64,000 bases of DNA from Xanthomonas sp. DAR 34887 (GCF_041245805.1 NZ_CP162490.1:5247001-5311000); one strand, 5' to 3'; shown: positions 1-9,418, counted from the stretch's first letter. Program-made: numbers and translations. Notes: generated by a model from the letters alone, not told the origin.

Positions 1-2
1 CG

Positions 3-605
3 CGGGTCCGCGGCGGTGGCGCCAGCGCCGCGGAGGCGGAACTGTTCCGCGCGCAGATGCTGACCGAAATGGCGGCGATGAGCGTGGACGACGGCCTGGT
101 GATGCAGTTGCATCCAGGCTGCTTTCGCAACCACAACCGCAAGCTGTTCGCGCGCTACGGCCGCGACAAGGGCGCCGACCTGCCGCTGCGCACCGACTAC
201 GTGCGCGCGCTGAAGCCGCTGCTGGACCGCTTCGGCAACACCCCCGGCTTCAGCCTGATCCTGTTCACCCTGGACGAGAGCACCTACGCGCGCGAACTGG
301 CGCCGCTGGCCGGGCACTACCCGGCGCTGCTGCTCGGTCCGGCCTGGTGGTTCCACGACGCGCCGGAAGGCATGTGGCGCTTTCGCGAGCAGACCCTGGC
401 CAGCGCCGGCTTCTACAACACGGTCGGCTTCAACGACGACACCCGCGCGTTCCTGTCGATCCCGGCGCGGCACGATGTCGCCCGCCGCGTCGATTGCGCG
501 TTCCTGGCGAAACTGGTCGCCGAGCATCGCCTCGACGAGGACGAGGCCACCGAGGTTGCGCTGGACCTGGCGTATCGGCTGCCGAAACAGGCCTACCGGT
601 TGTGA
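3..605 (+). CDS. uxaC: Glucuronate (uronate) isomerase, C-terminal part
   Basis: The reading frame is open from the window edge, so the 5' end of this gene lies outside. The visible 200 residues match the C-terminal half of uronate isomerase: the stretch DDGLVMQLHPG followed by RNHN, and later LLGPAWWFHD and FYNTVGFNDDTRAF, are family hallmarks. The enzyme interconverts D-glucuronate and D-fructuronate in the cytoplasm. That is the step needed after glucuronic acid side chains are removed from xylan, and it feeds UxuB and mannonate dehydratase encoded 17-25 kb further on. The secreted GH2 gene follows after 62 bases on the same strand, so the two are probably co-transcribed. Identification is firm; only the N-terminus is missing. 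Confidence 0.93.
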   Translation, partial: RVRGGGASAAEAELFRAQMLTEMAAMSVDDGLVMQLHPGCFRNHNRKLFARYGRDKGADLPLRTDYVRALKPLLDRFGNTPGFSLILFTLDESTYARELAPLAGHYPALLLGPAWWFHDAPEGMWRFREQTLASAGFYNTVGFNDDTRAFLSIPARHDVARRVDCAFLAKLVAEHRLDEDEATEVALDLAYRLPKQAYRL

Positions 606-667
606 CGGCGGGTGCCGCCCGTGCTGGCGCCGCACCGGCATGCGAACCTGCGCAGAAGGCGGTGGCG

Positions 668-3421
668 ATGCCCAGGCGTGGCCGGCAACGCGCGCTCGCG
701 CCGCTGCTGTTGCTAGTGCTGACGTCACTTACCGCCGGCAGCGTCGACGCGGCGTCGGCGCCGGCGTCGCAGTCGCCGCCCCCGCGCGAGCGACTGTCGC
801 TGGATGCCAATTGGCGGTTCCATCGCGGCGACGCGCCCGGGGTCGGCGACACGCTGGACTACGACGTGCGCCCGGACATCGCGCTCAGCGCCGACGGCAA
901 GGTGGCCGATGCCCGCCCCGATGCCGCCGACCACGTCGCAGCGCGCACCCGGCCGGTCCTCAAGCCCTGGATCCTGCCCACCGGCAATGCCTTCATCGCC
1001 GACCCGGCGCGGCGCCACCTGCGACCGCCCGGCGATCCGGGCAGCGATGTGGCCTTCGTCCGCGCCGACTTCGACGACAGCGCATGGACGCGCGTGGACC
1101 TGCCGCACGACTGGGCGATCGCCGGGCCGTTCCTGAAGGACGGCCCGTACGGCGGCATGGGCCGGCTGCCCAGCTGGGGGGTGGGCTGGTACCGCAAGCG
1201 CCTGGACATTCCCGCCAGCGACCGCGGCCGCGCGGTGTTCCTCGAGATCGACGGCGCGATGTCCTACGCCACGGTCTGGCTCAACGGCCGCCTGGTCGGA
1301 GGCTGGCCGTACGGCTACAGCACCTGGCGCGTGGATCTGACCCCGTACCTGGTACCCGGCGGCAGCAACCAGCTGGCGATCCGCCTGGACAACCCGCCGC
1401 AATCGGCGCGCTGGTATCCCGGCGGCGGCCTGTACCGCAGCGTGTGGCTGAGCAAGACCGGGCCGGTGCATGTCGGCCAATGGGGCACCCAGGTCAGTAC
1501 GCCGCAGGTGTCGGCGCAGGCGGCGACGGTGCGTGTGGCGGTGACGCTGGACAACAGCGGCGACGCAGCGGCGCAGGCGCAGGCCAGCACCGCGATCTAT
1601 GCGCTGGATGCCGAGGGCAGGCCGCAAGGCGCGGCGGTGGCGCGGATCGGCGCGGCCAGCACCCGCATCGCCGCACACGGCAGCGCGACGCTCGACGGCA
1701 GCGCGCGCATCGCCAAGCCGCAGTTATGGGGCCCGCCGCCGACGCAGCGGCCGCACCGCTACGTCGCGGTCACCGAGGTCACGCAGGACGGGCGCGTGGT
1801 CGATCGCTACGAAACCCGGTTCGGCGTGCGCACGCTGCGCTGGGATCCGCAGCGCGGCCTGCTGGTCAACGGCGAACACGTGCCGATCCGCGGCGTCAAC
1901 AATCACCACGACCTCGGTGCGCTCGGCGCCGCGTTCAACTCGCGCGCCGCCGAGCGCCAGCTGCAACTGCTGCAAGGGATGGGCGCCAATGCGATTCGCA
2001 TGAGCCATAACCCACCGGCAGCGGAACTGCTGGAACTGACCGACCGCATGGGCCTGCTGGTCGTCGACGAGATCTTCGACAGCTGGGAAATGAAGAAGAC
2101 CCCGCTGGATTTCCACCTGCTCTTCCCCGACTGGCACGAGCCCGACCTGCGCGCACTGCTGCGCCGCGACCGCAACCATCCTTCGGTGATCCTGTGGAGC
2201 GTGGGCAACGAAGTCGGCGAGCAGTACACCGGGGAAGCCGGCGCGGCGATCGCGCAACGCCTGCAGGCGATCGTGCACCAGGAAGATCCCACCCGCCTGG
2301 CGACGGCGGCGATGAACTACGCTGCGCCGGACATGCCGCTGCCCGCGGCGCTGGACGTGATCGGTCTCAACTACCAAGGTGAAGGCATCCGCGACACGCC
2401 GGAGTTCGCAGGCACCGAGCGCATCCGCAAGCCGCCGCAATATCCGCTGTTCCATGCGCGCTTTCCGCACAAGCCGATCTTCAGCAGCGAAACCGCCTCG
2501 GCGTTGAGCAGCCGCGGCGTCTACCTGTTTCCGGTGACCGAAGAGCACAGTGCGCCGGTGCGCGACGGTCGCGGCGGCGATCCAGTGGCGCACCAGGTCA
2601 GCGCCTACGAACTGCACGCGGTGGATTTCGGTGCCAGCGCCGACAAGGTGTTCGCCTCGCTCGACACGCATCCGTTCGTCGCCGGCGAATTCGTCTGGAC
2701 CGGCTTCGACTACCTGGGCGAGCCGACCCCGTACTACTCCTCGCGCAGTTCCTACTCCGGCATCTTCGACCTGGCCGGTTTCCCCAAGGACCGCTACTGG
2801 CTGTACCAGGCGCGCTGGCGCCCCGAACTGCCGATCGCGCATCTGCTGCCGCACTGGACCTGGCCGGGGCGCGAGGGCCAGGTCACGCCGGTGCACGTGT
2901 TCACCTCCGGCGACGAGGCCGAACTGTTCGTCAACGGCGTCTCGCAAGGGCGCAAGAAGAAGGCGCCGCTGCAGTACCGGCTGCGCTGGGACCAGGTGAT
3001 CTATGCGCCGGGCGAGCTGCGCGTGCAGGCCTACAAGGACGGCAAGCCTTGGGCCAGCGAGCGCGTGCGCACCGCGGGCCCGGCCGCGCGGCTACAGACG
3101 ACACCGGACCGCACCACGCTCCGCAACGACGGTCGCGACCTGGTCTTCGTGACCGTGCGCCTGCTCGACCGCGACGGCAATCCCGCGCCCACCGCCGGCG
3201 ACCGGTTGCGCTTCCGCGTCGAGGGCCCCGGCGAACTCGTCGCCGCCGACAACGGCGATCCCACCGACCTGGAGTCGTTCGCCGCACACGAGCGCAATGC
3301 CTTCAACGGCCTGGCGCTGGCGATCGTGCGCGCCTTGCCGGGCAAGCGCGGCACCATCACCTTGCACGTCGAATCGGACACGCTGCAGGCTGCCAGCACG
3401 CAGCTGCGGGTGCAGCCATGA
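668..3421 (+). CDS. Secreted GH2 glycoside hydrolase (beta-galactosidase/glucuronidase-like)
   Basis: A 917-residue GH2 enzyme. The chosen ATG is preceded by an AAGGCGG-like ribosome site and starts a signal peptide (basic MPRRGRQR, then a leucine-rich core ending near residue 28); longer in-frame starts upstream would bury it. Order of domains: jelly-roll sugar-binding domain (DANWRF, DLPHDWAI), Ig-like GH2 domain, TIM barrel beginning at LLVNGEHVPIRGVNNHHD, then C-terminal DUF4982/invasin-like modules after residue 730. The likely acid/base is E515 in SVGNEVGE and the likely nucleophile E608 in SSETAS. The substrate cannot be read from sequence; position between uxaC and a xylanase suggests hemicellulose side-chain removal in the periplasm. 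Its stop overlaps an ATG (ATGA) of the next frame. Confidence 0.9.
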   Translation: MPRRGRQRALAPLLLLVLTSLTAGSVDAASAPASQSPPPRERLSLDANWRFHRGDAPGVGDTLDYDVRPDIALSADGKVADARPDAADHVAARTRPVLKPWILPTGNAFIADPARRHLRPPGDPGSDVAFVRADFDDSAWTRVDLPHDWAIAGPFLKDGPYGGMGRLPSWGVGWYRKRLDIPASDRGRAVFLEIDGAMSYATVWLNGRLVGGWPYGYSTWRVDLTPYLVPGGSNQLAIRLDNPPQSARWYPGGGLYRSVWLSKTGPVHVGQWGTQVSTPQVSAQAATVRVAVTLDNSGDAAAQAQASTAIYALDAEGRPQGAAVARIGAASTRIAAHGSATLDGSARIAKPQLWGPPPTQRPHRYVAVTEVTQDGRVVDRYETRFGVRTLRWDPQRGLLVNGEHVPIRGVNNHHDLGALGAAFNSRAAERQLQLLQGMGANAIRMSHNPPAAELLELTDRMGLLVVDEIFDSWEMKKTPLDFHLLFPDWHEPDLRALLRRDRNHPSVILWSVGNEVGEQYTGEAGAAIAQRLQAIVHQEDPTRLATAAMNYAAPDMPLPAALDVIGLNYQGEGIRDTPEFAGTERIRKPPQYPLFHARFPHKPIFSSETASALSSRGVYLFPVTEEHSAPVRDGRGGDPVAHQVSAYELHAVDFGASADKVFASLDTHPFVAGEFVWTGFDYLGEPTPYYSSRSSYSGIFDLAGFPKDRYWLYQARWRPELPIAHLLPHWTWPGREGQVTPVHVFTSGDEAELFVNGVSQGRKKKAPLQYRLRWDQVIYAPGELRVQAYKDGKPWASERVRTAGPAARLQTTPDRTTLRNDGRDLVFVTVRLLDRDGNPAPTAGDRLRFRVEGPGELVAADNGDPTDLESFAAHERNAFNGLALAIVRALPGKRGTITLHVESDTLQAASTQLRVQP

Positions 3422-3471
3422 GCGACGCGCGCCCGCGTGCTACCCACCACGCTCGAACAAGGACCATCGCC

Positions 3472-4671
3472 ATGCCCGCACTGCGCAACACATGCGTCCC
3501 GGCCCTGCTGCTGGCCTGCCTGCTCGGCACGGCGGCGGCGGGTGCCGCCGACCACCCTGCTGCCGCGACGCGCACGCCGAACCCCGCGGTGGACGGCCGC
3601 AGCCTCAAAGACGCCTACGCCGGCGCGTTCCTGATCGGCACCGCGGTCAACGCCGACATCGTCTCCGGCAAGGACGCCGCCTCCGCCGCGCTGGTGCCGC
3701 GGCAGTTCAACGCGATCACCGCCGAGAACGCGATGAAGGCCGAAGTGGTCAATCCGCGCCCCGGCGTCTTCGATTTCGCCGCCGCCGACGCCTTCGTCGA
3801 CTACGGCCGCCGCCACGGCATGTTCGTGGTCGGCCACACCCTGGTCTGGCACAACCAGACGCCGGACTGGTTCTTCGTCGATGCGCAGGGCAAGCCCAAT
3901 GGCCGCGACGCGCAGATCGAGCGCATGCGCGCGCACATCCAGGCGGTGGCCGGGCGCTACGTCGGCAAGGTGCAGGCCTGGGACGTGGTCAACGAGGTGA
4001 TCGACGAGGACGGCAGCTACCGCACCACCAAGTGGGTGGAGCGCGTCGGCGATGGCGACGAACTGGTGCGGCAGGCGTTCCGCTTCGCCGCGCAGTACGC
4101 GCCGGATGCGCAGCTGTATTACAACGACTTCAATGCCTGGCGCCCGGAGAAACGCGACGGCATCGTGCGCATGGTGAAGATGCTGCAACGCGCCGGCATC
4201 CGTATCGACGGCATCGGCATGCAGGGCCACTGGGGCCTGGACTATCCCAGCCTGCACGACATCGAGGCGGCAATCGACGCCTACGCCGCGCTCGGGGTCA
4301 AGGTGATGATCACCGAGCTGGACGTGGACGTGCTGCCGCTGACCAAGGAAGGCCAGGTGATCGGCACCGGGATGGCGCACAAGCAGTTCCAGCTGCCGGA
4401 GTTCAAGCGCTACCTCGATCCGTACCGCGACGGCCTGCCGGCAGACGTACAGGCGCAGTTGCGCGACCGCTACGCCGAATTGTTCCAGCTGTTCTGGCGC
4501 AAGCGCGACAAGCTGACGCGGGTCAGCGTGTGGGGCGTAGACGACGGCATGTCGTGGAAGAACGACTACCCGGTGCCGGGACGGCGCAACTATCCGCTGC
4601 TGTTCGACCGCGAGCGCAGGCCCAAGCCGGCGTTCGACGCGGTGCTCGCGGTGCCGGCGCAGGCGCAGTAG
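3472..4671 (+). CDS. GH10 endo-1,4-beta-xylanase, secreted
   Basis: A 399-residue single-domain GH10 endoxylanase that hydrolyses the xylan backbone. I chose the ATG at 3472 because AAGGA lies about 8 bases upstream and because it opens a clean signal peptide (MPALRN, hydrophobic core, AAAGAAD). An alternative in-frame ATG at 3418 overlaps the preceding stop as ATGA and would add 18 hydrophilic residues in front of the signal peptide. The catalytic pair is visible: acid/base E175 in WDVVNEVIDE and nucleophile E282 in ITELDVDVLP; the NAMKAE and HTLVWHNQTP motifs of the family are also present. It is the last gene of the plus-strand run beginning with uxaC and converges on the next gene. Confidence 0.95.
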   Translation: MPALRNTCVPALLLACLLGTAAAGAADHPAAATRTPNPAVDGRSLKDAYAGAFLIGTAVNADIVSGKDAASAALVPRQFNAITAENAMKAEVVNPRPGVFDFAAADAFVDYGRRHGMFVVGHTLVWHNQTPDWFFVDAQGKPNGRDAQIERMRAHIQAVAGRYVGKVQAWDVVNEVIDEDGSYRTTKWVERVGDGDELVRQAFRFAAQYAPDAQLYYNDFNAWRPEKRDGIVRMVKMLQRAGIRIDGIGMQGHWGLDYPSLHDIEAAIDAYAALGVKVMITELDVDVLPLTKEGQVIGTGMAHKQFQLPEFKRYLDPYRDGLPADVQAQLRDRYAELFQLFWRKRDKLTRVSVWGVDDGMSWKNDYPVPGRRNYPLLFDRERRPKPAFDAVLAVPAQAQ

Positions 4672-4729
4672 AGCGAGGGCAGGCGCGCGCCGATCGCACG
4701 CGCCCGCCACCGCGATCGTCGCGCCCGCT

Positions 4730-5899
4730 TCAGCGGACGAACTGCATATCGCCGTATTCCCACGTCCACGGCGCACCGGTCTTGCCCATCGCGAAGTCGA
4801 TCAGCGCCGGGAATGCGCGCTCGGCGCGCACGTCGTTCGACAGGATGACCACGCAGCGCTGGTAGCGCCTGGCGCAGACCAGCAGATTGCCGGTGCTCTC
4901 GTTGTGTCCGCCTTTCAGGAACGCCGCGCCCTGCGGCCCGCGGAACGCCACCACGCCCAGGCCGGCGGCGAGGTCGGCGCGCCGGCGCTCGGGCGGCAGT
5001 TCGTCCTGCAACGTCGGAAACTGCGAGGCGGTGGTGATCGCCAGCTGCGGCGCGGTCAGCATCGCCGCGCTCCGCGGCGAAAGCCCCTTGCCTGCGAGAT
5101 AGCCTGCCGCGAACCTGGCCATGTCGGCGATCGTCGTGTCCATCGAGCCGGCCGCGCGCACCGTGCTGCGCGGATCGTGCGCTTCCACGCTGCCGTCCAC
5201 GGTCCATCCATCGGCCAGGTTGGCGGCGAAGTCCGGCCGCCAGGTCATGCTGGTGCGTTGCATGCCGAAGCGGTCGAACACGCGGCGCTGCATTTCCTGG
5301 CCCACGTCCAGGCCCAGGCCGCGTTCGAGCACGAACTGCAGCAGGATCAGGCCTTCGCCGGAATAGGCGTAGCGGCTGCCGGGAGCGAAGTGGATGCGCA
5401 GCTTGCCGTCTGGCTCCACGAACGCGAAGTTGGCGAAGCCGGCGCTGTGGGTGAGCAGCATGCGCGCCGTCAGCGTGCGCCAGCGGGGGTCGCCGGCGAG
5501 ATCGGGCCAGGGTCCGTACTTGGGGTCGGCCGGATAGTCGGGAAGCGGTTTGTCCAGGTAGTCGGCGATCGGGCGATCCAGGTCCAGCACGCCCTCCTCG
5601 GCCAGTTGCATCACCATGTAGGCGAACGCCATCTTGGTCAGCGATGCGCCATACATCACCGTGTCCGGCTGCAGGGGATCGCCAGCGGCGTTGCGTTTGC
5701 CATAGGCGCGCACGTGCACGATGCGTCCCTGATCGATTACCGCCAGCGCGAGGCCGTTGGCATGCGTGGCGGCCAGCGCGCGGGCCACTTGCGCATCCAG
5801 CGCGCTGGCGTTGGGCAACCGCGTCGGATGCGGATCCGATGCCAATGCAAACAGGGGCCACACGGCCAGCAGGACGGCAGCATATCGGCGCAGACGCAT
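4730..5899 (-). CDS. Beta-lactamase-fold serine hydrolase, exported
   Basis: A 389-residue protein of the class C beta-lactamase/penicillin-binding-like family. A signal peptide (MRLRRYAAVLLAVWPLFALAS) predicts periplasmic location. The active-site SxxK is seen as SLTK at about residues 90-93, and the YxN-position motif reads YSG (AYSGEGLILL). A KTG-box equivalent may be the GGHNES segment near residue 330. Such proteins act as peptidases or esterases (EstB-like) rather than antibiotic lactamases, and the substrate is unknown. It is a monocistronic gene convergent with the xylanase and has no obvious link to xylan use. Confidence 0.85.
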   Translation of the reverse strand: MRLRRYAAVLLAVWPLFALASDPHPTRLPNASALDAQVARALAATHANGLALAVIDQGRIVHVRAYGKRNAAGDPLQPDTVMYGASLTKMAFAYMVMQLAEEGVLDLDRPIADYLDKPLPDYPADPKYGPWPDLAGDPRWRTLTARMLLTHSAGFANFAFVEPDGKLRIHFAPGSRYAYSGEGLILLQFVLERGLGLDVGQEMQRRVFDRFGMQRTSMTWRPDFAANLADGWTVDGSVEAHDPRSTVRAAGSMDTTIADMARFAAGYLAGKGLSPRSAAMLTAPQLAITTASQFPTLQDELPPERRRADLAAGLGVVAFRGPQGAAFLKGGHNESTGNLLVCARRYQRCVVILSNDVRAERAFPALIDFAMGKTGAPWTWEYGDMQFVR

Positions 5900-6178
5900 G
5901 ACCTCTTCCTCCCTAGTTCGTCATGGCTGCACGATAGGGCGGCAGGCGTCGCGCGACAGCGCCATTAAGTCAGGGTGACTAGCGGGCTATGCGTGCCGCC
6001 CGCGGCGCAGACGGCCGACGCCTTCTGGCCATGGCCGCGGGGGAAAGAACGGTCGGCGACACGGCGCCGTTGGCGTCGCGGATGAGACAACCGCAGGAGC
6101 CGCGCCACGGCGAGGGCCCCTGCCAGGCGTCGCGCTGCGATGGACGACGCGGCACCGATGTGCAGCCCCGGCTGCGGC

Positions 6179-7531
6179 TCAGCGCGTCAATACCGGCGGC
6201 GCAGTGGCCTGGGTTTGCACCTGCGCCTGCGTGGCCTGCTCCTGCGCCTGCACGGTGCGCTGGGTCTGCGCCTGCTGTGTGCTCTGCTCCTGCAGCTGCT
6301 GGTAGGTTTCCTGCGCCGGCCGCGCAATCGCCTCGCTGGTGCTCATGTGCGCGCGGTTGGCGTAGGGATCGGGCGAAGCGCTGGCGCCTTCGCGGTACAC
6401 GAACGCCAGCTCGCCGCCCTGGTGCGCCCCGGTGGGGCGGTTGAAGCCCACCGACAGCTGGTCGCGCTCGCTGAAGCCGCTCTGCCTGGCCAGCAGGGTC
6501 AGGCTGGCGGTCAGGCGTTCGCTGTTGTCGTCCCAGCCCTTGCCGATCGCCTGCTCGGCCTGGGCCACGCCACTGCGCACCTTGTCGCTCAGGGCGCGGT
6601 CGGCGCCGGCAGGCTCGCCGGCGCGCGGCGCAGGCGGCAGCGCGCGCGGCTCCGCAGCCGGCGCGGGACCATCGCGGAAGCCGTTCGGTATCCATTCCGG
6701 CGGCACCTTGCTCTGGTCGATACCCAGCGCCTTCAGGTCGGCGCGCACTTCCGGCGGCGCGCGCTTGGGATCGCGCAGCTGCGCGGCGTCCTCGGCCTCG
6801 GCGACCATGCCCAGATCGCGCGCGCCGTAGTTCTGAGGATAGCCGCGCGCGTCGTAGAACAGCTTGCCCATCGCCTCCACGTTCTTCGGCGCGTTCGCAT
6901 CGATCTTCAGGTCGTTGCCGAAGGTCAGCCCGTCCTTGGCCTTGTAGGTCGCCTTGGCGCCCACGCCGTCCTTGTCGATGTAATTGGCCATCTCCGTGCT
7001 GGCGTTGTACAGGTCCTTCAGCGTCGCCTTCGGATTGTTGTGCTTGACGTAGTCGGCCAGCGTGTTGATGCCGGCGATCTCGTCCTTGGACTCGCGCGTG
7101 CGCTCCTCGGCGCCGTGCGCCTTCAATGCCGCGGTGTAGTCGTGCGGCGAGGGCGACTTGGCGATCGCGTCGATCTTGTCCTTGAACGCGGCATCGGACG
7201 TGTCGATCGCCGCCTTGTTGATCGCATGCCCGATCTCGTGGCCGAGGATGATGCGCGCGGTATTGGCCGAATCGTCGCGCGGCGCGTCCATCCTGGCGGT
7301 GCGCAGCACGTCCATCGGCAGCAGGATCTCGCCGGTGCCCGGCCGGTACGCGCCGGCGCCATCGTGCGGATGCGCCCCGAACCCGGACAGTTGCTTCTGC
7401 TCGATCGCCTGCTCCACCCGCGCCTTGAGCTCGGGGGTGTTGTCCAGCATCTGCCGCAGCGCCTTGCCTTCCTTGGCGTGCGCCGCTTCGAACGTGTCCA
7501 CCATCTTCTTCAGGTCATCGTCGGTCGCCAT
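6179..7531 (-). CDS. T4SS antibacterial effector: HEXXH metallopeptidase with XVIPCD tail
   Basis: A 450-residue protein read as a Xanthomonadales type IV secretion effector (X-Tfe). An N-terminal region carries a zinc-metallopeptidase signature, H98-E-I-G-H102 within IILGHEIGHAINK, followed by a long helical section. From about residue 308 (RALSDKVRSGVAQAEQ) the XVIPCD recognition domain follows, with the usual LSVGFNRPTGAHQGGELAFVYR strand region and a glutamine-rich end (QQLQEQSTQQAQTQ). In this family XVIPCD binds VirD4 for export into rival bacteria. The start is fixed by AAGGAG, which overlaps the TAA of the upstream partner gene, 11 bases away. No T4SS genes are in the window. The peptidase resembles M91-type domains, but that assignment is tentative. 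Confidence 0.88.
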   Translation of the reverse strand: MATDDDLKKMVDTFEAAHAKEGKALRQMLDNTPELKARVEQAIEQKQLSGFGAHPHDGAGAYRPGTGEILLPMDVLRTARMDAPRDDSANTARIILGHEIGHAINKAAIDTSDAAFKDKIDAIAKSPSPHDYTAALKAHGAEERTRESKDEIAGINTLADYVKHNNPKATLKDLYNASTEMANYIDKDGVGAKATYKAKDGLTFGNDLKIDANAPKNVEAMGKLFYDARGYPQNYGARDLGMVAEAEDAAQLRDPKRAPPEVRADLKALGIDQSKVPPEWIPNGFRDGPAPAAEPRALPPAPRAGEPAGADRALSDKVRSGVAQAEQAIGKGWDDNSERLTASLTLLARQSGFSERDQLSVGFNRPTGAHQGGELAFVYREGASASPDPYANRAHMSTSEAIARPAQETYQQLQEQSTQQAQTQRTVQAQEQATQAQVQTQATAPPVLTR

Positions 7532-7542
7532 CACCCATCTCC

Positions 7543-8175
7543 TTATGCGGTGGCCAGGATCTGCAGCTTCGACACGCAGGCTTGCGCGTCGTCCGCACCG
7601 GCGTCGTTGCCGACGAACGCATACACCACCACGGCGCCGCGCTCGAAATGCCAGCGGCCGGGGCTGCCCAGGCGCGGCGGCGCGATCCACTGCGCGGCGA
7701 AACCGGCCTCGGACAGCGCCTGTTTGTACGCGCCAAGCGACTGCGTGCAGTGCGCCGGCGCAGCCGATGTCGGCGCGAACGCGAAATCCAGCCTGGACGG
7801 CGGTTGTCCATCGGCATCGGCGACCGACTCAAGCGAATAGCGCCCGCCGCCGGCCACCGGACCGGACGCGCTGAACTCCTGCGCGGTGTCGCCGGCATCC
7901 ACCTGCAGGCCCGCATGCGCGGCGACCTGCGCCGGGGTCAGGTCCCGCTTGCCGCCGATCGCCAGGATCAGCCGCACTACGCCTTGTGCCAGTTGCTCTG
8001 GCGTCATCTCCGACATGGCCCGCTCCTTTGTAGTGGGAATCGATGAGGGTTGGGAGTGCGCACCGGCGCAGGCGGCCAGCACCACGGTCGCGAGCAGTAC
8101 GGTGCCACGCCGCACAAGCCGACGGCCGGCGCGCGGCGGCGCCGGGCGAATGCCGCTGGGGGAAACAGAGTCCAT
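7543..8175 (-). CDS. Lipoprotein partner (putative X-Tfi immunity protein)
   Basis: A 210-residue protein directly upstream of, and co-transcribed with, the T4SS effector. The N-terminus is a lipoprotein signal: basic RRLVRRG, hydrophobic TVLLATV and lipobox LAAC with the modified cysteine near residue 36. This fits immunity proteins of X-Tfe effectors, which guard the periplasm. The remaining domain (TPEQLAQGVVRLILAIGG...) has no recognised motif. A second in-frame ATG at 8016, just downstream of the lipoprotein signal, has its own AAAGGAG ribosome site and would give a 157-residue form without the signal peptide. Both starts are credible; see the findings. The immunity role is inferred from gene order and the lipobox. 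Confidence 0.82.
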   Translation of the reverse strand: MDSVSPSGIRPAPPRAGRRLVRRGTVLLATVVLAACAGAHSQPSSIPTTKERAMSEMTPEQLAQGVVRLILAIGGKRDLTPAQVAAHAGLQVDAGDTAQEFSASGPVAGGGRYSLESVADADGQPPSRLDFAFAPTSAAPAHCTQSLGAYKQALSEAGFAAQWIAPPRLGSPGRWHFERGAVVVYAFVGNDAGADDAQACVSKLQILATA

Positions 8176-8380
8176 GATGCGCCTCTCCTTTGGACGCCCG
8201 TTGCGTATGTCCGCGGCCAGGCATGTTGGCGGCGATTGTAGCCATCGCGCCGGTGCGCTGCAGCCGGTACGCGCGGCGTCGCGGCCGCCGCGAGCATACG
8301 CAACCGTGCGGGCGTGCAGAGGTGAAGAGCATGCCCCCGGCAGATGGCATCATCGCCCCACACCACCCAGGAATGCTCCG

Positions 8381-9418
8381 ATGCGATTTCCGACCCGCGT
8401 CCTGCTCGCCGTCGCCGTGCTGGCCTTGCTCGCCTGCTGTGCGAAGCGCCAGCTACCCGCGCCGCGCTTCCCCGTGATCGGCCACGTCACCGCATTCGAT
8501 CCCGCGTTCGGCGAGACGGTGGCGGCGGACGCGCGCATCGAGCGCATCGCCGAGGGCTTCACCTGGGCCGAAGGCCCGACCTGGGTCCGCGGCGGCGGCT
8601 ACCTGCTGTTCAACGACGTGCCCGAGAACACCATGTACCGCTGGTCCGAGCGCGACGGCCTGTCGGTGTTCCTCAAGCCCTCCGGCTATGCCGGCCCGCC
8701 GCTGGACGTCTTGCGCGAAGCCGGCGCCAACGGCCTGCACGCCGAACCGTCCGGCAACGTGCTGCTCGCCGACTCCGGCACCCGCGCGATCGCCCGCCTG
8801 GATCCGGCCACGCGGCGCAAGACCGTCCTGGCCAGCGCCTACGACGGCCGCCGCCTCAACAGCCCCAACGACCTGGTGCGGCGCAGCGACGGCGTGGTGT
8901 TCTTCACCGACCCGCCATACGGTCTGAAGGACGGCGACACATCCCCGGTCAAGGAACTGCGCTACAACGGCGTCTACCGGCTGGACACCGACGGCAGCGT
9001 GCACCTGCTGGACGACAGCCTGAGCCTGCCCAACGGCATCGCCCTGTCGCCCGACGAGCGCACGCTGTACGTGGCCAACTCCGACCCGGCACGGCCGATC
9101 TGGAACGCCTACACACTCGACGCGCGCGGCGCGGTCACCGGCAAGCGCCTGTTCGCCGACGCCTCCGACATCGTCGGCGACGCCAACCCCGGCCTGCCGG
9201 ACGGCATGGCCGTGGCCAGCGACGGCCGCCTGTTCGCCACCGGCCCCGGCGGCGTGCTGGTGTTCGCGCCCGACGGCCGCCGCCTGGGCCGCATCGAAAC
9301 CGGCGGCCCGGTCTCCAACTGCGCCTTCGGCGACGACGGCCGCACCCTGTACATGACCTCGCACAAGATCCTGGCGCGGGTGCGGGTGAACGCGACGGGG
9401 CTGGGGTTTGCGCCGTAG
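8381..9418 (+). CDS. SMP-30/gluconolactonase-family lipoprotein
   Basis: A 345-residue six-bladed propeller protein of the SMP-30/gluconolactonase/LRE family. The start opens a lipoprotein signal (MRFPTRVLLAVAVLALLACC, lipobox LLAC), and CAGGAA lies about 8 bases upstream. Family motifs are plain: EGPTWV, LFNDVPENTMYRW, NGLHAEPSGNVLLADSG, NSPNDLV (metal-binding Asn/Asp), FTDPPYGL and SLPNGIALSPDERTLYVANSDP. Family members hydrolyse sugar lactones with a divalent cation; the substrate here is unknown. It is divergent from the immunity/effector operon. Confidence 0.9.
   Translation: MRFPTRVLLAVAVLALLACCAKRQLPAPRFPVIGHVTAFDPAFGETVAADARIERIAEGFTWAEGPTWVRGGGYLLFNDVPENTMYRWSERDGLSVFLKPSGYAGPPLDVLREAGANGLHAEPSGNVLLADSGTRAIARLDPATRRKTVLASAYDGRRLNSPNDLVRRSDGVVFFTDPPYGLKDGDTSPVKELRYNGVYRLDTDGSVHLLDDSLSLPNGIALSPDERTLYVANSDPARPIWNAYTLDARGAVTGKRLFADASDIVGDANPGLPDGMAVASDGRLFATGPGGVLVFAPDGRRLGRIETGGPVSNCAFGDDGRTLYMTSHKILARVRVNATGLGFAP

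Noticed and set aside
347..667. Upstream extension of the GH2 reading frame to 347
   Set aside because: The extension overlaps the end of uxaC, has arginine-rich shadow composition, and would bury the signal peptide.
3297..4865. Long open frame overlapping the GH10 gene on the same strand
   Set aside because: Arginine/histidine-rich composition typical of an out-of-frame shadow in GC-rich DNA; the GH10 frame has all catalytic motifs.
4730..5899. Antibiotic-resistance class C beta-lactamase
   Set aside because: SxxK is present but YxN and KTG motifs are altered; the protein fits the broad esterase/peptidase group rather than AmpC.
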